Assembly (NCBI GenBank): GCA_030746535.1
Contig: JASLML010000002.1
Location: forward strand, 1 to 61,570
Source: Fidelibacterota bacterium
GTDB lineage: Bacteria; Fidelibacterota; Marinisomatia; Marinisomatales; TCS55
Reading direction: 5' to 3'
Length of the DNA: 61,570 nt
Numbering within the stretch: the first letter of the stretch is position 1; the number at the start of each line of letters is the position of its first letter. Of this stretch, positions 41,600 through 51,674 are shown piece by piece. Below the pieces are notes generated by a model that searched no databases, was not told the origin of the DNA, and saw only the letters and a list, made by a program, of their open reading frames with translations. The translations under genes were made by a program, and so were the position numbers.

Positions 41600-42955
41600 A
41601 TGTTTAAAAAAATCCTGATCGCTAACCGCGGGGAAATTGCTCTTCGGATTATCCGGGCCTGCCACGAATTAGGCATCAAAACGGTTGCTGTTTATTCTAC
41701 GGCTGATGAATTGTCACTTCATGTCAAATTTGCGGATGAGGCTGTATGCATAGGGCCGCCGCCGGGCAAGGACAGCTATCTGAATATTCCGAGGATCATC
41801 GCGGCAGGAGAAATAACAAACTCTGATGCGATCCATCCTGGTTATGGCTTCCTCGCAGAGAATGCTGAATTTTCTCATATAGCCCAGGAAAACGATTTCA
41901 CATTTATTGGTCCAAACCCTGAAACCATCAATTCGATGGGGAATAAATCCCAAGCGAAGGACACCATGAAAGCAGCAGGCGTGCCTGTGATTCCCGGCAG
42001 TGATGGAATCATTGAAAATCCTGAAGAAGGGAAAAAGCTGGCAAAGGAAATGGGTTATCCAGTGATGATAAAAGCATCATCCGGAGGCGGCGGAAAAGGC
42101 ATGCGGTATGTCGAAAAGGAAGATGAGTTTGACAAAGCATTTGACACTGCAAAAAACGAAGCGCTGACCGCATTCGGCGACGGAGATGTTTACCTGGAAA
42201 AATTCCTGGTGAATCCAAGGCATATTGAGGTGCAGGTTCTGGCCGATTCCAAGGGGAATGTTGTGCATCTCGGTGAACGCGAATGCACCATCCAGCGGCG
42301 GCACCAGAAACTGATAGAAGAATCTCCCTCGGTGGCTGTGGATGAATCCATCCGAAAAGCAATGGGAGAGATGGCCGTTCGCGGAACGAAGGCTGTGGAC
42401 TATATCGGCGTAGGCACCATGGAATTCCTCATGGACAAGAATAAAGATTTTTATTTTATGGAAATGAATACACGGATCCAGGTGGAGCATCCTGTTACCG
42501 AAATGGTTGTTGGCGTGGACCTCATTAAGCAGCAGATCCGCATGCACGCCGGTGAATCTTTTCCGGAATATTTAAATGATTTGCAGCTCCGCGGACATTC
42601 CATTGAATGCAGAATCAATGCTGAGGATCCCGCTAATAATTTTATTCCGTTTCCCGCAATTATTTCAAGTTTTCATCTTCCCGGTGGGAAAGGGATCCGT
42701 GTGGATACCCATGCGTATGCAGGATATGAGATTCCGACACATTACGATTCGATGATCGGCAAATTGATTGTTCACGCTTCGAACCGGGAAAAAGCTATCA
42801 ACCGCATGCAGCGGGCATTGGAAGAGTGCATTATTGAAGGGCCGAAAACAACCATTCCGTTTCATCAGGCCATCATGAAAGATTCCCAGTTCCAAGCCGG
42901 TGAATTTGATACGGGATTTTTAGAAACTTTTGAATACAATCCTGAAAAGGAATAA
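41600..42955 (+). CDS. accC: Acetyl-CoA carboxylase biotin carboxylase subunit
   Basis: [50 protein letters not shown]. Confidence 0.98.
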   Translation: MFKKILIANRGEIALRIIRACHELGIKTVAVYSTADELSLHVKFADEAVCIGPPPGKDSYLNIPRIIAAGEITNSDAIHPGYGFLAENAEFSHIAQENDFTFIGPNPETINSMGNKSQAKDTMKAAGVPVIPGSDGIIENPEEGKKLAKEMGYPVMIKASSGGGGKGMRYVEKEDEFDKAFDTAKNEALTAFGDGDVYLEKFLVNPRHIEVQVLADSKGNVVHLGERECTIQRRHQKLIEESPSVAVDESIRKAMGEMAVRGTKAVDYIGVGTMEFLMDKNKDFYFMEMNTRIQVEHPVTEMVVGVDLIKQQIRMHAGESFPEYLNDLQLRGHSIECRINAEDPANNFIPFPAIISSFHLPGGKGIRVDTHAYAGYEIPTHYDSMIGKLIVHASNREKAINRMQRALEECIIEGPKTTIPFHQAIMKDSQFQAGEFDTGFLETFEYNPEKE

Positions 42956-42965
42956 GGAAAATACC

Positions 42966-43352
42966 ATGAACATACCCGACGAATTACGATACACGAAGGA
43001 CCACGAATGGGTAAGAGAGGACGGAGATGCTGCTGTTGTGGGAATCACCGAACATGCTCAGGGAGAGCTCGGCGATATTGTATTTGTTGAATTCCCCGAA
43101 GCCGGAGACAACGTAACCAAAAACGAACCGTTTGGAACCATTGAAGCTGTAAAAACAGTTGCAGACCTATTTGCACCTATTTCCGGTGAAGTGCTTGAAA
43201 TAAATGAAGCAATTGAAGATGCGCCGGAGCTTGCCAACTCCGATCCGTATGGTGAAGGATGGCTTATAAAAATATCAATATCTAATGCTGAAGAACTGGA
43301 TTCCCTCATGTCAGCTTCTGGCTATAAATTATTTATTGAAAGCGAGGGGTAA
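42966..43352 (+). CDS. gcvH: Glycine cleavage system H protein
   Basis: RYTKDHEWVREDGDAAVVGITEHAQGELGDIVFVEFPE, lipoyl motif GTIEAVKTVADLFAPISGEV. Confidence 0.96.
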   Translation: MNIPDELRYTKDHEWVREDGDAAVVGITEHAQGELGDIVFVEFPEAGDNVTKNEPFGTIEAVKTVADLFAPISGEVLEINEAIEDAPELANSDPYGEGWLIKISISNAEELDSLMSASGYKLFIESEG

Positions 43353-43358
43353 ATTCCG

Positions 43359-44111
43359 GTGAGCGGTTCTGTTTATCAGTCATTGCTGAGCGCTGCGGAA
43401 ACACGCGGCGGAGGATACATTGTCTTGATCGATCCTGATAGGAAGTATGATAATTCGTTGGAAGCACGTGTTGAATCCGCACACAATGCCGGCGCAGACG
43501 CGATATTTGTCGGCGGAAGTTTAATGATGGACGGGCAATACCATGACCGCATCAAACGGATTAAAGAAAATTCCACGATTCCCGTCATCTTTTTTCCGGG
43601 CGGAGTGAATCAGCTTAACGAACATTTTGACGCAATTCTTTTTACGGCTGTTTTATCGGGAAGAAATCCGCATTATCTTATTGGCGAACAGGTTATCGCG
43701 GCGCCGATCGTGAAGGACCTTGGACTTGAGGTGATTCCAACAAGTTATTTGTTGTTTGACGGCGGCTCGCATTCCACGGTTGAATTTATGAGCGGCACGC
43801 GGCCGCTCCCGATACATCGGCCGGACATTGCCGTTGCACACGCACTGGCTTCGGAATATTTGGGAAAACAGCTGATTTATCTCGAAGCGGGCAGCGGAGC
43901 GAAGGAATCCGTGCCCAATGAAACGGTCAAGGAAATCTGCGGACAAGTATCAGTTCCGGTGCTTGTCGGAGGCGGTATCACATCGCCGGAAGCAGCCCGT
44001 GAAAAAGTGGAAGCAGGAGCAATTTTCATTGTGACGGGAACCGCTGTTGAAAACGGCGAGTCATCAAATCTTATGAAAGCATTTTCAGATGCAATTCATA
44101 CAAAGGAGTAA
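43359..44111 (+). CDS. Geranylgeranylglyceryl phosphate synthase / PcrB-family, group II-like
   Basis: YIVLIDPDRK, FFPGGVNQL, SGRNPHYLIGEQVIAAP, PTSYLLFDGGSHSTVEFMSGTRPLP, QLIYLEAGSGA, VGGGITSPEAA. GTG start. Confidence 0.9.
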   Translation: MSGSVYQSLLSAAETRGGGYIVLIDPDRKYDNSLEARVESAHNAGADAIFVGGSLMMDGQYHDRIKRIKENSTIPVIFFPGGVNQLNEHFDAILFTAVLSGRNPHYLIGEQVIAAPIVKDLGLEVIPTSYLLFDGGSHSTVEFMSGTRPLPIHRPDIAVAHALASEYLGKQLIYLEAGSGAKESVPNETVKEICGQVSVPVLVGGGITSPEAAREKVEAGAIFIVTGTAVENGESSNLMKAFSDAIHTKE

Positions 44112-44114
44112 CTC

Positions 44115-44693
44115 ATGAGTGATCGCGCAGAAATAAACAGGCAGCTTGAAGAAAGCGCAAACGTAAAGCAGGAAATGATAACATCGTGCGCGGAAACAAT
44201 TGAATCTGCCTCCGAACTTTTGAAGAAATCGCTTAAGAACGGCAACAAGGTATTATGGGCAGGTAACGGCGGAAGCGCTGGACAGGCGCAGCATTTGTCT
44301 ACCGAACTGATCGGCGGCCTCAGAGATCATACGTGGAAAGGTGTTCCATCCATATCATTGACCGTGGATTCGTCCTTTATTACTGCGTGGGCAAACGATG
44401 TCGGTTTTAAGTCGGTCTTTGCTCAGCAGGTTGGTGCACTCGGAACAGAAGGTGATGTATTTATCGCGCTTTCTACAAGCGGAAATTCCGGGAATGTCAT
44501 CGAAGCGGTGGAAAAGGCGCGCAGCATAGGCATGAAAATTATTGTATTCACTGGCAGATCCGGCGGAAAGCTGAAACCGATGGGAGATGTTGTCATATCC
44601 ATTCCAAGTGATGACTGCCAGCGCATTCAGGAAGGGCACATCCTCGCCGGCCACATTATGTGTGAACTGGTCGAGCAGGAGTTCACACGATAA
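44115..44693 (+). CDS. gmhA: SIS-domain phosphoheptose isomerase (GmhA-like)
   Basis: WAGNGGSAGQAQHLSTELIGGL, ALSTSGNSGNVIEAVEKAR. Confidence 0.88.
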   Translation: MSDRAEINRQLEESANVKQEMITSCAETIESASELLKKSLKNGNKVLWAGNGGSAGQAQHLSTELIGGLRDHTWKGVPSISLTVDSSFITAWANDVGFKSVFAQQVGALGTEGDVFIALSTSGNSGNVIEAVEKARSIGMKIIVFTGRSGGKLKPMGDVVISIPSDDCQRIQEGHILAGHIMCELVEQEFTR

Positions 44694-44699
44694 CCTTTC

Positions 44700-45593
44700 G
44701 TGGAAACTCATTTTCAGGATTATATCACCATGATCCGGGTTGAAAAAAATCTGGCGCAAAATACAGTTGAGGCTTACGAAAGGGACATCAGCCGTTATCT
44801 GAAATTTTTGGAGGAAGAGAAAAAGGTAACATCCATCAGGCGCGTAAAGGACAGCCAAATCAGAGAATTTATCAGAGCACTTTCGGATTTGGAACTGGCT
44901 CCGTCCACACTCCACCGTAATTTTTCGGCAATACGGTCCTACCATGATTTTCTCGTGGAATCGGAAATAACGGATGAAAGCCCGGCGCAATTATTGGTTC
45001 CTCCAAAAAGGGATCAAAAAATCCCTGACGTGCTTTCAATTGAAGAAGTTGAACAAATCATTGGCGCGATCAATAGTGATTCGGATGCATTTGTAAGGGA
45101 TAAAGCGTTGCTCGAAGTGCTGTATTCCACAGGAGTAAGGGTGTCTGAATTATGCAATTTGGAAATGGCGGACATTCAAAATAAATCGGGAGTGCTTCGG
45201 ATAAAGGGGAAAGGGAAAAAAGAGCGTTTGGTTCCGATTGGCGGCAAGGCAGTGGATGTACTTGATAATTATATAAAAAAAATGAGATTCAGGTTAACAG
45301 AGAAAAATTTAGACAATGGTAAAGTATTTTTAAGTATGAATGGACGTCCGCTTACGCGTTCTGCTGTTTGGCAAATACTCAAAAAGTGGACAGCAGAATC
45401 GGGAATTAAAAAAAACATTAGTCCGCATACTTTTCGCCATTCATTCGCTACGCATTTATTGGAAGGCGGGGCAGACTTGCGAGCGATTCAGGAAATGCTC
45501 GGGCACGAAAGCATTACCACAACAGAATTGTATACGCATTTGGACAAACAATATCTTGCGGAAGTGCACAAGGCATTTCATCCGAGGTGGTAG
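44700..45593 (+). CDS. xerD: Tyrosine recombinase XerC/XerD
   Basis: STGVRVSELCNL, SPHTFRHSFATHLLEGGADLRAIQEMLGHESITTTELYTHLD. GTG start. Confidence 0.93.
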   Translation: METHFQDYITMIRVEKNLAQNTVEAYERDISRYLKFLEEEKKVTSIRRVKDSQIREFIRALSDLELAPSTLHRNFSAIRSYHDFLVESEITDESPAQLLVPPKRDQKIPDVLSIEEVEQIIGAINSDSDAFVRDKALLEVLYSTGVRVSELCNLEMADIQNKSGVLRIKGKGKKERLVPIGGKAVDVLDNYIKKMRFRLTEKNLDNGKVFLSMNGRPLTRSAVWQILKKWTAESGIKKNISPHTFRHSFATHLLEGGADLRAIQEMLGHESITTTELYTHLDKQYLAEVHKAFHPRW

Positions 45594-46244
45594 ATGGGAA
45601 TTGCGTCTTTAGATCCAGCTGTTCAGGTCATTCTTATTCCGGTCATTTTATTTTCGCTCTCGTTTCACGAATTTGCTCACGGATGGGTGGCATTTCGCTT
45701 TGGCGATCCGACTGCTCACAGTCACGGCAGACTGACCTTAAATCCGCTGGCACATTTGGATATGTTCGGAACATTAGCACTGTATTTCATGGGGTTCGGA
45801 TGGGCAAAACCGGTACCCGTAGATGTCGGCAGGCTGCATAATCCAAAACGCGATTCCACGCTAGTTGCGCTGGCCGGTCCGGGATCCAATTTTCTGCTGG
45901 CGTTAATTTGCGGTGTGAGTTTTTCCATCCTTTTGAAAATGGCGGCTGCAGGCACGGAAGTACCTATGATCGTTTTAGATGTGCTGCAGGTCGGACTTTT
46001 TATCAATACAACGCTCGGTGTATTCAATTTTCTTCCGATTCCACCTTTGGACGGCTCGCGGATACTGGAAGGATTCATTCCATATGAACACCGCGATCTT
46101 GTCATCAAAATGGAGCATTACGGACCGATGGTTCTTATTGGCCTGATAGCATTCGGATGGATTAGTGGATTCAGCATAATCTGGACGGTAATGGGGCCGA
46201 TCATTCGGACACTGACGAGCATATTCACCGGCGGAATTCTTTAA
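45594..46244 (+). CDS. Site-2 protease family (M50) intramembrane metalloprotease
   Basis: LSFHEFAHGWVAFRFGDPTA, PVPVDVGRL, ALAGPGSNFLLAL, NFLPIPPLDGSRIL. Confidence 0.93.
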   Translation: MGIASLDPAVQVILIPVILFSLSFHEFAHGWVAFRFGDPTAHSHGRLTLNPLAHLDMFGTLALYFMGFGWAKPVPVDVGRLHNPKRDSTLVALAGPGSNFLLALICGVSFSILLKMAAAGTEVPMIVLDVLQVGLFINTTLGVFNFLPIPPLDGSRILEGFIPYEHRDLVIKMEHYGPMVLIGLIAFGWISGFSIIWTVMGPIIRTLTSIFTGGIL

Positions 46245-46378
46245 TGAGCGGAAACCTATTTCGAAAGATTCTTCCGGACAGAAAGCGGAAGGGGCGGACG
46301 CTTATCTGGACGGGAATTCTTCTACTTGCGGTTATTTTTCTTATCGCATATTTAAACAGCGTAAGCCTGGGAAGATAG
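46244..46378 (+). CDS. Small single-TM membrane protein (44 aa)
   Basis: Hand translation MSGNLFRKILPDRKRKGRTLIWTGILLLAVIFLIAYLNSVSLGR*. Start overlaps the protease stop (TAATGA); absent from the ORF track. Confidence 0.65.
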   Translation: MSGNLFRKILPDRKRKGRTLIWTGILLLAVIFLIAYLNSVSLGR

Positions 46379-46379
46379 C

Positions 46380-48080
46380 ATGCAGTTAATGGAATGCGTA
46401 CCGAATTTCAGTGAAGGCCGCGACCTTAAAAAGATCAAAACTATCACCGATGCGATGGCATCAGTTGCCGGAATCACTTTATTGGATGTAGATCCGGGAG
46501 AGGACACCAATCGGACTGTTGTCACCATTGTCGGTGAACCCGATGCTGTTTCCGAAGCGGCTTTCATCGGAATTAAGACTGCTTCCGAAGTGCTGGATAT
46601 GAGCACACACACCGGCGCACACGCGCGGATGGGCGCTACCGATGTTTGTCCGTTTGTTCCGGTTTCAGGCGTAACGATGGATGACTGCATTGCCGTTTCA
46701 AAATCCGTCGGAGAACGTGTCGGTGCTGAGCTTGGTATCCCGGTTTTCCTGTACGAAAATTCAGCTAAGACGGAAGAAAGGCAGAATCTTGCCAATGTCC
46801 GCAGCGGCGAATACGAAGGGCTGAAGGAAAAACTGACCGATCCGTCTTGGAAACCGGATTTCGGTCCGGCAGAATTCAAAGCCAAAGCCGGCGCAACAGC
46901 TATCGGCGCAAGGGAATTCCTGATTGCGTACAATATCAATTTGAATACGCGGGATAAACGCCTTGCCACGGACATTGCATTTGAGCTGCGCGAAAAAGGG
47001 CGCAGCAAACGCATTCCGAATCCGCATTCAAAAAACTTGCTGGACGGTGAAATTGTCCGCCATGAAGACGGAAAGCCGGTAAAGGTTCCGGGACTTTTCA
47101 AGGATGTGAAAGCCGTCGGTTGGATAATTGAAACCTACAACCGCGCGCAAATTTCCATCAATTTCACGAATTACAAAGTATCGCCGGTGCACGAAGTGTT
47201 TGACGCCGCCTGCAGGCTTGCGGAAGAGCGCGGACTTCGGGTGACAGGAAGCGAACTTGTCGGACTCATTCCGCTGGAAGCTATAAGGCAGGCGGGATTC
47301 CATTATCTGAAAAAACAGGGGAACACGCCCGGAATTCCTGAAAGCGATCTTGTAGAAACAGCAATTCAGTCGCTAGGGTTAAACGATGTTGCACCGTTTG
47401 ATCCGAAAGAAAAAATCATTGAATATGCGGTCCAAAATGAAGAGGAGAATCTTATGAGTCAACCCATGGAAGCATTTGTACAGGAACTCTCAACCAACAG
47501 CCCCGCGCCGGGAGGCGGAAGTGTTTCCGCGCTTGCCGGAAGCCTTGCAGCAGGACTCGCATCCATGGTGGCGGCGCTTACGCACGAGAAAAAAGGATTC
47601 GAAATGTCCAAGGATGAAATGGAATCCATCGGATCCGAAGCGCAAAATTTGAAGGACAGGCTCGTAAAACTGGTAGATGAAGATACAGAAGCATTTAACC
47701 AAATGATGGCAGCCGGAAGGCTTCCGGGAAAATCGGATGATGAAAAGAAAGCAAAAGCGGAAGCTGTGGAAGCTGCGGCAAAGAACGGTGTAGCCGTTCC
47801 GCTTGAGACGGCAGATGCGGCCATGAACATCCTGAAAATGGCATCGGTTCTGGTAGAAAAGGGAAATCCGAATTCCGTGAGTGATGCTGGAGTCGCCGGC
47901 GAAATGGCGTTTGGTGCCGTTCGCGGCGGCGTGATGAATGCCATGATCAATCTTCCCGGAATAGAGGATAATAGTTTTACGGAAGAAACCCGGAAAAAAT
48001 GCGAAGATCTGTTGAAAAATGCTGAAGCACTGCATTCCCAAGTATTTTCAAAGACTATGGACACGATAAAAGCCGGCTGA
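46380..48080 (+). CDS. ftcD: Bifunctional glutamate formimidoyltransferase / formiminotetrahydrofolate cyclodeaminase
   Basis: ECVPNFSEGRD, THTGAHARMGATDVCPFVP; cyclodeaminase domain TNSPAPGGGSVSALAGSLAAGLASMVAALT. Confidence 0.95.
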   Translation: MQLMECVPNFSEGRDLKKIKTITDAMASVAGITLLDVDPGEDTNRTVVTIVGEPDAVSEAAFIGIKTASEVLDMSTHTGAHARMGATDVCPFVPVSGVTMDDCIAVSKSVGERVGAELGIPVFLYENSAKTEERQNLANVRSGEYEGLKEKLTDPSWKPDFGPAEFKAKAGATAIGAREFLIAYNINLNTRDKRLATDIAFELREKGRSKRIPNPHSKNLLDGEIVRHEDGKPVKVPGLFKDVKAVGWIIETYNRAQISINFTNYKVSPVHEVFDAACRLAEERGLRVTGSELVGLIPLEAIRQAGFHYLKKQGNTPGIPESDLVETAIQSLGLNDVAPFDPKEKIIEYAVQNEEENLMSQPMEAFVQELSTNSPAPGGGSVSALAGSLAAGLASMVAALTHEKKGFEMSKDEMESIGSEAQNLKDRLVKLVDEDTEAFNQMMAAGRLPGKSDDEKKAKAEAVEAAAKNGVAVPLETADAAMNILKMASVLVEKGNPNSVSDAGVAGEMAFGAVRGGVMNAMINLPGIEDNSFTEETRKKCEDLLKNAEALHSQVFSKTMDTIKAG

Positions 48081-48087
48081 GACTTTC

Positions 48088-49812
48088 GTGCCTATCAAAC
48101 CGCTGACCGAAGACCTACGAAACAAGATCGCTGCCGGCGAGGTAGTGGAACGCCCGGCATCTGTGGTGAAAGAGCTGGTGGAAAATAGCCTTGACGCCGG
48201 TGCCAATCAGATCTCGATCGTGGTGGAACAGGGCGGCGAAACGCTGATTCAGGTTACGGATGACGGATCCGGTATACCGCAGGAAGAAATGACGCTTGCC
48301 GTTCAGCGCTACACCACGAGCAAAATCAATAAAGCGAATGATTTGTTCGACATCCAAACGCTTGGTTTCCGCGGTGAAGGGCTTGCAAGCATTGCTGCTG
48401 TTGCGGAGTTGGAAATGGTGTCCTGCGTTAACGGGGAAGGGCACAGTGTAAAAGTGGCTGACGGAATTGCCGGTGAGCCGGAACCTGCAGCGGGAGTGAA
48501 GGGAACACAGGTGACTATTCGGAACCTGTTTTACAATACACCTGCCCGAAAAAAATTCCTGAAAAAGCAGCGCACCGAATTCAGAAAGATCGTGGATATG
48601 GTGCGCCGGTTTTCACTAATGTACCCTGAAAACGGATTTAAACTCGTATCGGATAACCGCAGCATTCTTGACCTTAAACCGGAATCTTTGGAAGACCGAA
48701 TTGCCGCTGTTACGGATCCGCTGTACAAGGAAAATGTTCTTCCGGTAAGTTTGGCTAAAGGCGATTATTTGGTAACGGGTTTTGTCGGAAATCTGACATT
48801 GGTGAGAAAAAAGCCGGGAGAGCAGTATTTATTCCTGAATCGGCGTTTCATCCAAAACAGGATGCTGAATTCCGCTGTGTACAATGCATTCAAATCGCTG
48901 GTTGCGCGCGGAGAATTTCCCTTCTTTGTCATCAATCTATCCCTGCCCTTTGATCAGGTGGATGTGAATGTGCATCCGATGAAAACGGAAGTGCGCTTCA
49001 AGGATGAATGGCGGATTTATCATGTTGTGAAATCAGCAGTGGAACAGGCGCTTGAACCGATCCTTTCCACTATTCCGGATTTTTCTCAACAGGAACGTGG
49101 TTTCGATTTTTTCGATCGCCCGCCGGCGGAAAATGAGAGCCAGTCTTCCATCGGATTCCAGCCGCCGTCAGAACCGCCGAAGCTGGACCGTGCGAAATCC
49201 TATGCAACCAATCTTGCCGGCGGTGAGGATCAGGAAGAAGCATTCGATTTTGAATCCATGTGGCAGGTGCACAAGAAATACATCGTTTCTCAGATTCAAA
49301 GCGGACTTGTGATCATCGATCAGCACGTGGCGCACGAGCGCGTTTTGTACGAAGAAGCGCTTACTGCTTTTGACGGTGACGCTCTTGCCGCCCAGACCCT
49401 GCTCTTTCCTGAGGTGCAGGAATTCAGTCCGGATGATTATTCCGTTCTGCTGGAAATTTTGCCCTATCTCGAAAAAATGGGTTTCCGGATGAAAGAATTC
49501 GGCGAAACAGCGGTTATGATGGAAGCGATTCCGTCCGAAATGGCGTGGGGCGCGGAACGGGCAGTGATTCGGGAAATGCTAGACAATTATCAGGAATACC
49601 AGAAAAAATACGCTTCATTCCAGGAAGCGCTGGCGGCATCCTTTGCCTGCCATGCCGCTGTAAAGGCAGGCGATCAGCTAACACATGAAGAAATGTCAGC
49701 CCTGGTAAACCGACTCTTTGGAACCAAGCATCCGTACTATTGTCCGCACGGCCGCCCTGTTATTATTCAGCTTTCGCTTGATGAACTCGATCATCGGTTT
49801 GAAAGAACTTAG
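48088..49812 (+). CDS. mutL: DNA mismatch repair protein MutL
   Basis: IAAGEVVERPASVVKELVENSLDAGA, DDGSGI, TLGFRGEGLASIA; C-terminal QHVAHERVLYE and CPHGRPV. GTG start. Confidence 0.97.
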   Translation: MPIKPLTEDLRNKIAAGEVVERPASVVKELVENSLDAGANQISIVVEQGGETLIQVTDDGSGIPQEEMTLAVQRYTTSKINKANDLFDIQTLGFRGEGLASIAAVAELEMVSCVNGEGHSVKVADGIAGEPEPAAGVKGTQVTIRNLFYNTPARKKFLKKQRTEFRKIVDMVRRFSLMYPENGFKLVSDNRSILDLKPESLEDRIAAVTDPLYKENVLPVSLAKGDYLVTGFVGNLTLVRKKPGEQYLFLNRRFIQNRMLNSAVYNAFKSLVARGEFPFFVINLSLPFDQVDVNVHPMKTEVRFKDEWRIYHVVKSAVEQALEPILSTIPDFSQQERGFDFFDRPPAENESQSSIGFQPPSEPPKLDRAKSYATNLAGGEDQEEAFDFESMWQVHKKYIVSQIQSGLVIIDQHVAHERVLYEEALTAFDGDALAAQTLLFPEVQEFSPDDYSVLLEILPYLEKMGFRMKEFGETAVMMEAIPSEMAWGAERAVIREMLDNYQEYQKKYASFQEALAASFACHAAVKAGDQLTHEEMSALVNRLFGTKHPYYCPHGRPVIIQLSLDELDHRFERT

Positions 49813-49840
49813 CATTCAGCAAAGATTATAAATTTTCTAT

Positions 49841-50554
49841 TTAGCCCCGTTTCTTGAGGACCATCAGCAGGTTCTTGCCTATCGGAGGGCGTAGCGCTTG
49901 TTCTATTTTTTGTATGATTGGTACTACAATTCTGTCGTAATAAGATACGTGTGTACTGATCATTGTTTTTTTACATAGTACAAACCAAATATACCAGGGC
50001 ACTATTCCTGTAAAGTCGAAATAATGCATTTTTACTACGGAAAAACCGGATGAGTGGGCCAAGTTTATGAGGTCTTTTTTGTGATATCTGCGAAAATGCC
50101 CCAAATCCTTGTCCAGATCGCTGTACAGAAAACGTAATGCCGGTACAAATATGAGTGCATGACCGCCCTGTTGCAACACATCAAAGATATGCGACAATTC
50201 CGCAGCATCGTCTTTAATATGTTCAAGGACATTGACGTATATTACAGTATCTAAGTTTGTTTTATGTTCACTGGGCGCTTCAATAAAAGTACTGTGTACA
50301 GATTGCACTTGCGGATGTTCAGTAAATCGTTGATTTAGCAATGGATACATATTGTCTGATGGTTCGAATACTGTTAATTGTTCCAAATTTTCAATCAGCA
50401 ATTCCGAAAAATTGCCGCTCCCAGCACCTACTTCAGCAACTTTATTACCAAAATACGGTTTGAATTCTTCTAAGATCCATTTATGATAATTTATGGCGAA
50501 AGACATGGCCTCCAGATCACGGCCAAAGTAGTTTTGGGTTTTGTGTTCGGTCAT
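49841..50554 (-). CDS. Class I SAM-dependent methyltransferase
   Basis: NKVAEVGAGSGNFSELLIENLEQLTVFEPSDNMYPLL; VIYVNVLEHIKDDAAELSHIF. Confidence 0.85.
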   Translation of the reverse strand: MTEHKTQNYFGRDLEAMSFAINYHKWILEEFKPYFGNKVAEVGAGSGNFSELLIENLEQLTVFEPSDNMYPLLNQRFTEHPQVQSVHSTFIEAPSEHKTNLDTVIYVNVLEHIKDDAAELSHIFDVLQQGGHALIFVPALRFLYSDLDKDLGHFRRYHKKDLINLAHSSGFSVVKMHYFDFTGIVPWYIWFVLCKKTMISTHVSYYDRIVVPIIQKIEQALRPPIGKNLLMVLKKRG

Positions 50555-50670
50555 ATTCTAATGCTAAATTATTTTGTCATTTGGTTAGATTAGGCATAAA
50601 AGCATATTTGCAAACAACCTCAATTTAAAGGACAGATTCTGAATAATCTACAAGCTGTTATGAACGTGCT

Positions 50671-51597
50671 GTGAAAACACAGTTAATTATTGTTGGACCC
50701 ACAGCTGCCGGCAAATCTGCAGCTGCCGTATCTGTTGCCAAGATTCTGAATGGCGAAATCATTGGGCTTGATTCCCGTCAGATATACAAAGATATGCAGA
50801 TCGGCACCGCACAGCCATCCGAAGATGAACAACAGGGTATTGTGCACCATTTAATCGGCATTCAGGATCCCACCGAACCGGTATCCGCCGGAGCATACTC
50901 TGAGCTTGTAGCGGATGCCATCCAAACGATACGTGATAAGGGAAAAGAGCCCATTATCTGCGGCGGCGCCGGGCTGTATTACCGAGCCTTGGTGAAAGGA
51001 ATTTTTGAGGGAAGCGTATCGGATGCAGAAATACGGCAGCAGTTGGAATCCGAATACGACCAATTCGGTTATAAACCATTGCTAGAGCGCTTACAGGAGG
51101 TTGATCCTGATTATGCAGAAATCGTACATCCGAATAACCGAAAACGGCTTGTTCGCGCGCTTGAGATCTATCAATCAACAGGTGTTCCTCCATCGATGCA
51201 TTTTCAGCAACAGCAAACTGCGGATGAAGCCAAGCTGAACACTTTTACGGTGCTTATTTCTTTGCCGCCCGATGCACTAGAAAAACAAATCCGGAAACGA
51301 ACTGCCAACATGCTGGCTATGGGATGGATCGAAGAAACGCAGCGCCTTGAAGAAAAATACGGACGCGAAAAAGTGCATGCGCTGGATTCGATCGGGTACC
51401 GGCAGATATTGCAGCATTTGGACGGAAAAATGACACGGGAAGATATGGAAGAGGATATCGTGATTCGTACGCGGCAGTTTGCCAAGCGCCAGCGGACGTG
51501 GTTCCGGAAAGAGAAGATTGACCTGGAAGTGAACCCCGAAGATTTTTCGGATGATGCGAACATTGCGGATTTTATTGTGAATGAACTTACTCAATAG
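50671..51597 (+). CDS. miaA: tRNA dimethylallyltransferase
   Basis: IVGPTAAGKSAAAV, GLDSRQIYKDMQIGTAQPS, ICGGAGLYYRAL, RQFAKRQRTWFR. GTG start. Confidence 0.96.
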   Translation: MKTQLIIVGPTAAGKSAAAVSVAKILNGEIIGLDSRQIYKDMQIGTAQPSEDEQQGIVHHLIGIQDPTEPVSAGAYSELVADAIQTIRDKGKEPIICGGAGLYYRALVKGIFEGSVSDAEIRQQLESEYDQFGYKPLLERLQEVDPDYAEIVHPNNRKRLVRALEIYQSTGVPPSMHFQQQQTADEAKLNTFTVLISLPPDALEKQIRKRTANMLAMGWIEETQRLEEKYGREKVHALDSIGYRQILQHLDGKMTREDMEEDIVIRTRQFAKRQRTWFRKEKIDLEVNPEDFSDDANIADFIVNELTQ

Positions 51598-51674
51598 TGA
51601 TATAGGGGTGAGTAATCTTTAAATAATGCATTATAAAATATTCTGACATTGTATTAACTTTCGCGCCGAAACGA

